A DNA stretch of 64,000 nt from Ehretia macrophylla (taxonomy: Eukaryota > Streptophyta > Magnoliopsida > Boraginales > Ehretiaceae), in the NCBI GenBank assembly GCA_037974665.1, contig CM075765.1, positions 20,380,648 through 20,444,647 of the forward strand, in the 5' to 3' direction. Below the pieces are notes generated by a model, which worked only from the letters and a program-made list of their open reading frames with translations, ran no database searches and was not told where the DNA came from. Both the position numbers and the translations under genes were made by a program. Position 1 is the first letter of the stretch, and each line of letters starts with the position of its first letter. Shown here piece after piece: positions 61,265 through 64,000 of the stretch.

Positions 61265-64000
61265 CCTTGACGGCAGTGCTAAATTACAATATGATGCTGA
61301 GAGAAGCATTCACCCAAGGGACTGAGATGATTTTTCGCCAGACAGTACGTCTCCGGAAGGATATGCATTAAGCACTTCATAAGGACCATCCCACTTTGTT
61401 CTCAATTTTCCTGGGAAGAACTTCAGCCTAGAATTAAATAGCCACACTTTATCAGAAGGAGAGAAAGTCTTTTTTAGAATAGACCGATCCTCTTCATTAT
61501 CTCTTTGTAGAGTTTGACATTCTCATAAGCTTCAAAGCGAAACTCTTCCAGTTCACTCAACGCCAATTTCCTACCTTCACCCGCCTGTTGCAAGTCAAAG
61601 TTCAGGGCCTTAATAGCCCAATAGGTTTTATGCTCTAGTTCAGCAGGGAGGTGTTAAGTTTTACCGTATACCAATCTATATGGGGACATGCCGATGGGAG
61701 TTTTAAAAGTAGTACGGTAAGCCCATAATGCGTCGTACAGATGACTTGACCAATCTTTGCGATCAGGCCTAACCGTTTTCTGAAGAATTGACTTGATTTC
61801 CCTATTCGACACCTCCACTTGACCACTTGTTTGTGGGTGGTAAGGCGTTGCTATCTTGTGGTGGACTGAGTATTTTCTTAATAAAGCCTCGAGTGTCTTG
61901 TGACAAAAATGCTGTCTACCGTCACTGATAAGTACACGTGGCACCCCGAATCGAGAAAAGATGTTCTCTTTAATGAACTTGACCATAACTTTATGGTCAT
62001 TGGTTCGGGTTGCCACTGCTTCTACCTATTTGGACACATAGTCCACACCAACAAGAATATAAGTAAAATCTGAGGAAGGAGGAAAGGGACCCATGAAGTC
62101 TATACCCCACACATCGAATATTTCACATATGAGGATGGGTGTAAGGGGCATCATGTCCCTTCTTGAGATAGAGCCAGCTTGTTGACATTGTGGACAATTT
62201 TTACACATTTGCTGGGCATCTTTGAAAAGAGTGGGCCAGAAGAACCCACTTTGAAGGACTTTAGCAGCTGTCCTTTTTCCTCCAAAATGTCCACCACATG
62301 CTTCAGAATGGCAGAATTGGAGAATACTATCAGTTTTTTCCTCAGGAATACATCTCCTAATGACTTGATCGGCACAAATCTTGAAAAGATAGGAATCTTC
62401 CCAGATAAAGTACTTGACTTGTGCCATGAATCGTTCCCGTTCTTGTTTACCATAGTGAGTTGGAAGCTCTTGGGTAGCTAGATAGTTCACATAGTGGGCA
62501 TACCATGGAGTCTTATGTGAGACAGCAAAAAGTTGCTCATCAGGGAACGTGTCTTTGAAAGGCAGAGTATCAATAGGAGAATCACGTACCAAACGTGATA
62601 GATGATTAGCAACAGAGTTCTCGCTTCCTTTCTTGTCCTTGATCTCAAGGTCGAACTCTTGGAGGAGTAATAGCCAACGAATTAGACGGGGCTTTGTATG
62701 CTAGGATGGTCAGTAAATACCGCAAAGCCGCATGGTCTGTGTACACTATTACTTTGGATATTACGATGTAAGATCTGAACTTATCCAAGGAGAAGACTAC
62801 AGCTAGCAATTCTTTTTCAGTGGTTGTGTAGTTCTTTTGAGCTTCATCTAAAGTTTTGCTAGCATAATAAATTACAGTCGACAGCTTATCCTTACGCTAC
62901 CCTAATACAGCTCCCACTGCATAGTCAGATGCATCGCATATTATCTCAAATGAGAGATTGTAGTCAGGAGGTTAGATGATAGGAGCAGAGGATAATAAGG
63001 ATTTAAGCTTCGCAAAAGCTTCCGAGCACTTGTGATCAAAGTTGAATTCAGTATCGTGTGCTAGAAGACTAGAGAGAGGTCGGGCTATATGGCTGAAGTC
63101 CTTGGTGAAACGCCGATAGAAACCAGCGTGACCAAGGAATGATCGGATGTCACAGACTGTCTTAGGTGCGGGCAGCTTTTCTATTAGCTCAACTTTGGCT
63201 AGGTCCACATGGATTCTATCCTGTGTAACAACATGACCCATAACTATACCTTGCTTAACCAAAAAATGGCTATTTTCCCAACTTAGAACCAGGTTCATTT
63301 CAACACATCGGTCAAGCACTTGTGAAAGATGTATAAGGCACTCGTCAAAGGTAGCTCCGAATATTGAGAAGTCATCCACGAAGACTTCTAGGAACTTTTC
63401 GATCATGTCTGAGAAAAGGGCCATTACACACCTTTGAAATGTCGCAGGTGCACTGCAAAGACCGAAAGGCATGCACCTGAATACAAAGGTTCTACAAGGA
63501 CAAGTGAATGTAGTATTTTCCTGATCTTCAGGAAAGACTAGGATTTGGTTGTATCCCGAATACCCGTCCAAGAAGCAGTAGTAGCCTTGTTCGCCTACTC
63601 TATCTAGGACTTGGTCAAGGAAGGGTAAAGGGAAGTGGTCTTTCCTTGTTTTGGAGTTGAGCTTCCTGTAATCAATACATACACGCCACCCAGTAGTGGT
63701 TCGTGTAGAAATAAGCTCACCTTTATCATTTGGGACCACTCTAATCCCAGATTTCTTTGGTACCACTTGTACCGGACTTACCCAAGAATTGTCAGAAATT
63801 GGGTAGATAATACCCGCATCAAGCAACTTAATGATCTCCTTGTGGACGACATCACCAATCTTTGGGTTTAGTCTCCTCTGAAATTCTCGAGAAGGAGTAA
63901 CTCCTTCCTCGAGGTGAATTCGGTGCATACACACAGAGCGATCAATTCATTTCAAGTCTGAAATTGTCCAACCTATCGCCTTTTTGTGTGTACTCAGGAC
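61265..64000 (-). pseudogene. pol: Athila-like Gypsy Pol (RT, RNase H, integrase), broken; continues past right edge
   Basis: Reading leftward, 63934-62972 is reverse transcriptase with HRIHLEEGVTPSREFQRRLN, DAGIIYPISDNSWVSPVQVV, GWRVCIDYRKLN, MPFGLCSAPATFQRC and the catalytic FVDD. RNase H follows at 62970-62600, with stops at 62971 and 62899 and a frameshift near 62700. Integrase at 62592-61654 has the HHCC finger ([11 protein letters not shown] ... CKNCPQC), Asp in WGIDFMGPF, Asp in ISDGRQHF and Glu in NREIKSIL, but is cut by a TAG at 62028. The C-terminal part runs on to about 61265 with more stops. The RT N-terminus is typical of the Athila lineage. Gene order RT-RNase H-integrase confirms Ty3/Gypsy. 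Not functional. Confidence 0.88.

Noticed and set aside
1-64000. CRISPR arrays, operons, rRNA or tRNA genes
   Set aside because: No regularly spaced repeats, no prokaryotic gene spacing, and no cloverleaf that I could support; the tRNA-like B boxes seen belong to SINE-like sequence.

Overview
The window is nuclear DNA of a flowering plant, almost certainly a eudicot. It is AT-rich, its genes carry GT-AG introns, and it is packed with plant-type transposable elements: Copia, Athila-like and Tat-like Gypsy, LINE, hAT, PIF/Harbinger-like MITEs and a SINE. Nothing bacterial, organellar or CRISPR-like is present. I did not try to name the species.

Only two protein-coding genes look intact. The largest is a 24-coding-exon gene on the minus strand (29833 down to 10699). 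It encodes a 933-residue RRP44A/DIS3 exosome nuclease whose exon phases join without a break. Its long introns hold a nested hAT/Harbinger insertion, two more Harbinger-like MITEs, a long foldback MITE, local duplications and G-rich tracts. The second is a four-exon plus-strand gene (44284-45999) for a 204-residue UPF0548/DUF1990 protein.

Broken host genes lie between and beside these. They are a PPR fragment split by a hAT element (about 32100-32955), an F-box/DUF295 pseudogene (34879-36242) with a second short DUF295-like fragment, and a GDSL lipase/esterase pseudogene that has lost its first exon (46475-49372).

Mobile-element layout, left to right: a TIR element that runs off the left edge and sits in the 5' LTR of a decayed Copia element (ending 7533); a degenerate LTR-like stretch (to about 8830); the MITEs inside and upstream of RRP44A; a 4.27-kb solo LTR with a 5-bp target duplication (36877-41149); a hAT element with a transposase remnant (46937-47943); a SINE; a 315-bp TIR MITE; a 5'-truncated Tat-lineage Gypsy element on the minus strand with a spliced, promoter-equipped accessory gene on the opposite strand (about 49.8-55.1 kb); a 5'-truncated LINE with a 15-bp target duplication (57770-58700); and an Athila-like Gypsy pol on the minus strand that runs off the right edge.

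The genes do not form a pathway. The main story is a gene-poor region built by nested insertion, with two conserved housekeeping-type genes surviving. Most in-frame stops in the retroelements are explained by C-to-T or G-to-A changes, as expected of methylated, silenced DNA. I found no clearly new biological system. The most unusual item is the spliced antisense gene in the Tat-like element.
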